Assembly (NCBI GenBank): GCA_023525715.1
Contig: CM042011.1
Coordinates: 1,426,001-1,490,000 of the forward strand
Source: Cichorium intybus
Taxonomy: Eukaryota; Streptophyta; Magnoliopsida; Asterales; Asteraceae
Direction: 5' to 3'
Length of the DNA stretch: 64,000 nt
In this document: positions 62,701 through 64,000 of the stretch, one piece after another
How the letters are laid out: each line of letters starts with the position of its first letter
Numbering within the stretch: position 1 is the first letter of the stretch
Program-made: the position numbers and the translations under genes
The notes under the pieces: model-generated
Database searches by the model: none
Told to the model about the DNA's origin: nothing
Seen by the model: only the letters and a program-made list of their open reading frames with translations

Positions 62701-63690
62701 AATTGAAAAATCTTGTGGTCGTTTGAAAAAAAAAACCGAAAACCCTAGGGCGGAATCCTCAGGGATGATAGGTTGGTGTGTTGGTCAATCGACTAGCGAT
62801 AAGTCGAAACTTATACTTTTTGTTGTTGACTTGATGGCCAAGCATCGAGTTTTCTTATATATAAATGCTTAAATTTAACCTAAAATCTTTATATATAAAA
62901 ATAATTTATATAAACTTTTTTCTAAATAGGATGGTTTTAGAACGGTTAGCAATACATTTTAGTTTATCTTTTAGCTATATATTTCATTTTAAATAGGATT
63001 TGGATCTTCAACTTATGTTTGAGAGGGTTTTTTAACCAACATTTGATACGGTTGGCTACAATCAATATGCATTGGAAATTAACTCATTAGTATGAGCTTA
63101 AAAGTATTTTGAAATGTCAATATATAATTGTATCTTTGTATCGTAATATTTGTCATAGTGACATATTCAATCCTAGACTCAAAATTATGCGGATGAATAT
63201 GTCATTTTATGACTCAAATGAATACATATATGTAGTCCTATAACTTACTCATAATATGTAATTAATCAAATAAACACACAATTATTAGATAAATAATTTA
63301 TGGAATCTCTAAATGTTCATCTCTCTAAAATCTCTCTATATAAACACTATAATATTAGGTGTGACATTCATCCATTGGATTAACCAACAAGGCTATGTTT
63401 AATGCCAGTGGCAGATCTAGAAAAAAAATTAGGGTATCCATCTATATAGTAAATTTTGATCAATAATTCACAAAAAAAAAAAAAAAAAAAAAAACTTAGA
63501 ACACTTAATATAGTAAATTTACCATATCTTTTTATTCCTCTCTGAACATATACATCTTCCATATTAGGAGCTTTAATGGAGTTTGTTTCACAAAGAAGAT
63601 ATAATAGAATTTAATAGAGGTTCTCACTGATTATCTCTTAATTGTTGCAATCGTTGTTTGGTCAACGTATTAAATGACATGGCATTAACT
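62701..63690. other. Intergenic, no gene recognised
   Basis: AT-rich sequence upstream of PRP16. CAGTGGCAGATCTAG near 63406 resembles the start of some plant hAT elements (CAGTGGCGGATCTAG), followed by an A-run at 63472-63494, but no matching right end is visible. Confidence 0.45.
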
Positions 63691-64000
63691 TGTAACGATC
63701 TAATTTTTTTAATATATATGACTAAAACATAACATACATGTTTCATAAAACTTGCAAAACATAACATCAGAGTTTTGATGACGGAAATTTCGGAAGTCAT
63801 AACTCAAGTTACATGAACATAATTGTTTCAAAACAGTGATAGATAAAACTATGACACGTGGAGGAATGTGAACGCCTCATGCAGTCATATTGGTGCTTTC
63901 CCATTATCTACCCCGGCAGGTCCTGAAAAATATTAATAAACAATGGATAAACATAAAGCTTAAGAGCATACACATTACTTACACATTATGCCAATCATAT
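63691..64000. mobile_element. Probable LTR start, cut by the window edge
   Basis: TGTAACGATC followed by AT-rich sequence and a CGGCAGGTCCTGAAAAAT-like stretch resembles the left edge of the minus-oriented LTRs in this window (TGTAACACCCC at 1017 and 7729). The other end is outside, so orientation and type are tentative. Confidence 0.4.

Noticed and set aside
63406..63500. Possible hAT element start (CAGTGGCAGATCTAG)
   Set aside because: No matching inverted end or target duplication could be found in the window.

Overview
The window is nuclear DNA of a flowering plant. It is AT-rich, with spliced genes and stacked LTR retrotransposons, CACTA, Helitron, MULE and hAT debris. The best clue to lineage is a pair of UGT94-like glycosyltransferases that resemble the daisy-family glucuronosyltransferase type. 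I infer a eudicot, possibly Asteraceae, but the species is not identifiable by eye.

Layout. 1-11214: part of a tandem Ty3/gypsy array read on the minus strand (internal, LTR, internal, LTR). The LTRs are about 3.5 kb, the internal region is 3.24 kb and no gag-pol is visible, which is the layout of a large retrotransposon derivative (LARD). 11215-17493: MULE and other transposon debris with a deleted MULE transposase, a minus-strand GRF-type zinc-finger fragment, and a solo LTR (here LTR-C, 14358-16599, target duplication TACTT). 17494-31140: a three-member nest. An outer solo LTR (LTR-B, target duplication GTAAA) is interrupted by a solo LTR related to the array (LTR-A, 17504-20058, TGAAA) and by a complete non-autonomous Athila-type element (21553-29466, TGCTC). 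The two 2005-bp Athila LTRs look identical.

31341-50590: a head-to-tail segmental duplication. Each unit carries one intronless UGT, a broken hAT transposase start and LTR-like filler. Unit 1 also received a 3.96-kb CACTA-like element. 50591-55970: a Helitron-type 3' end on the minus strand, followed by shuffled exon fragments on that strand, including a broken KEA-type K+ efflux antiporter and an AT-hook segment. 56700-57147: a long perfect-looking foldback just downstream of the next gene. 57334-62008 (minus): a complete 12-coding-exon PRP16/DEAH7 splicing helicase, whose exons join in frame to 1250 residues. 62700-64000: intergenic, with a probable LTR start at 63691.

Only three host genes look intact: two UGTs and PRP16. 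The most unusual item is the Athila element. It has lost pol but keeps an intact 3' ATHILA-type ORF. That ORF appears to have its own TATA promoter, CT-rich leader and intron, and a 16-bp CGCGAC-containing word is shared between the LTR promoter and this internal promoter. All boundaries were read by eye; no alignment or database search was run.
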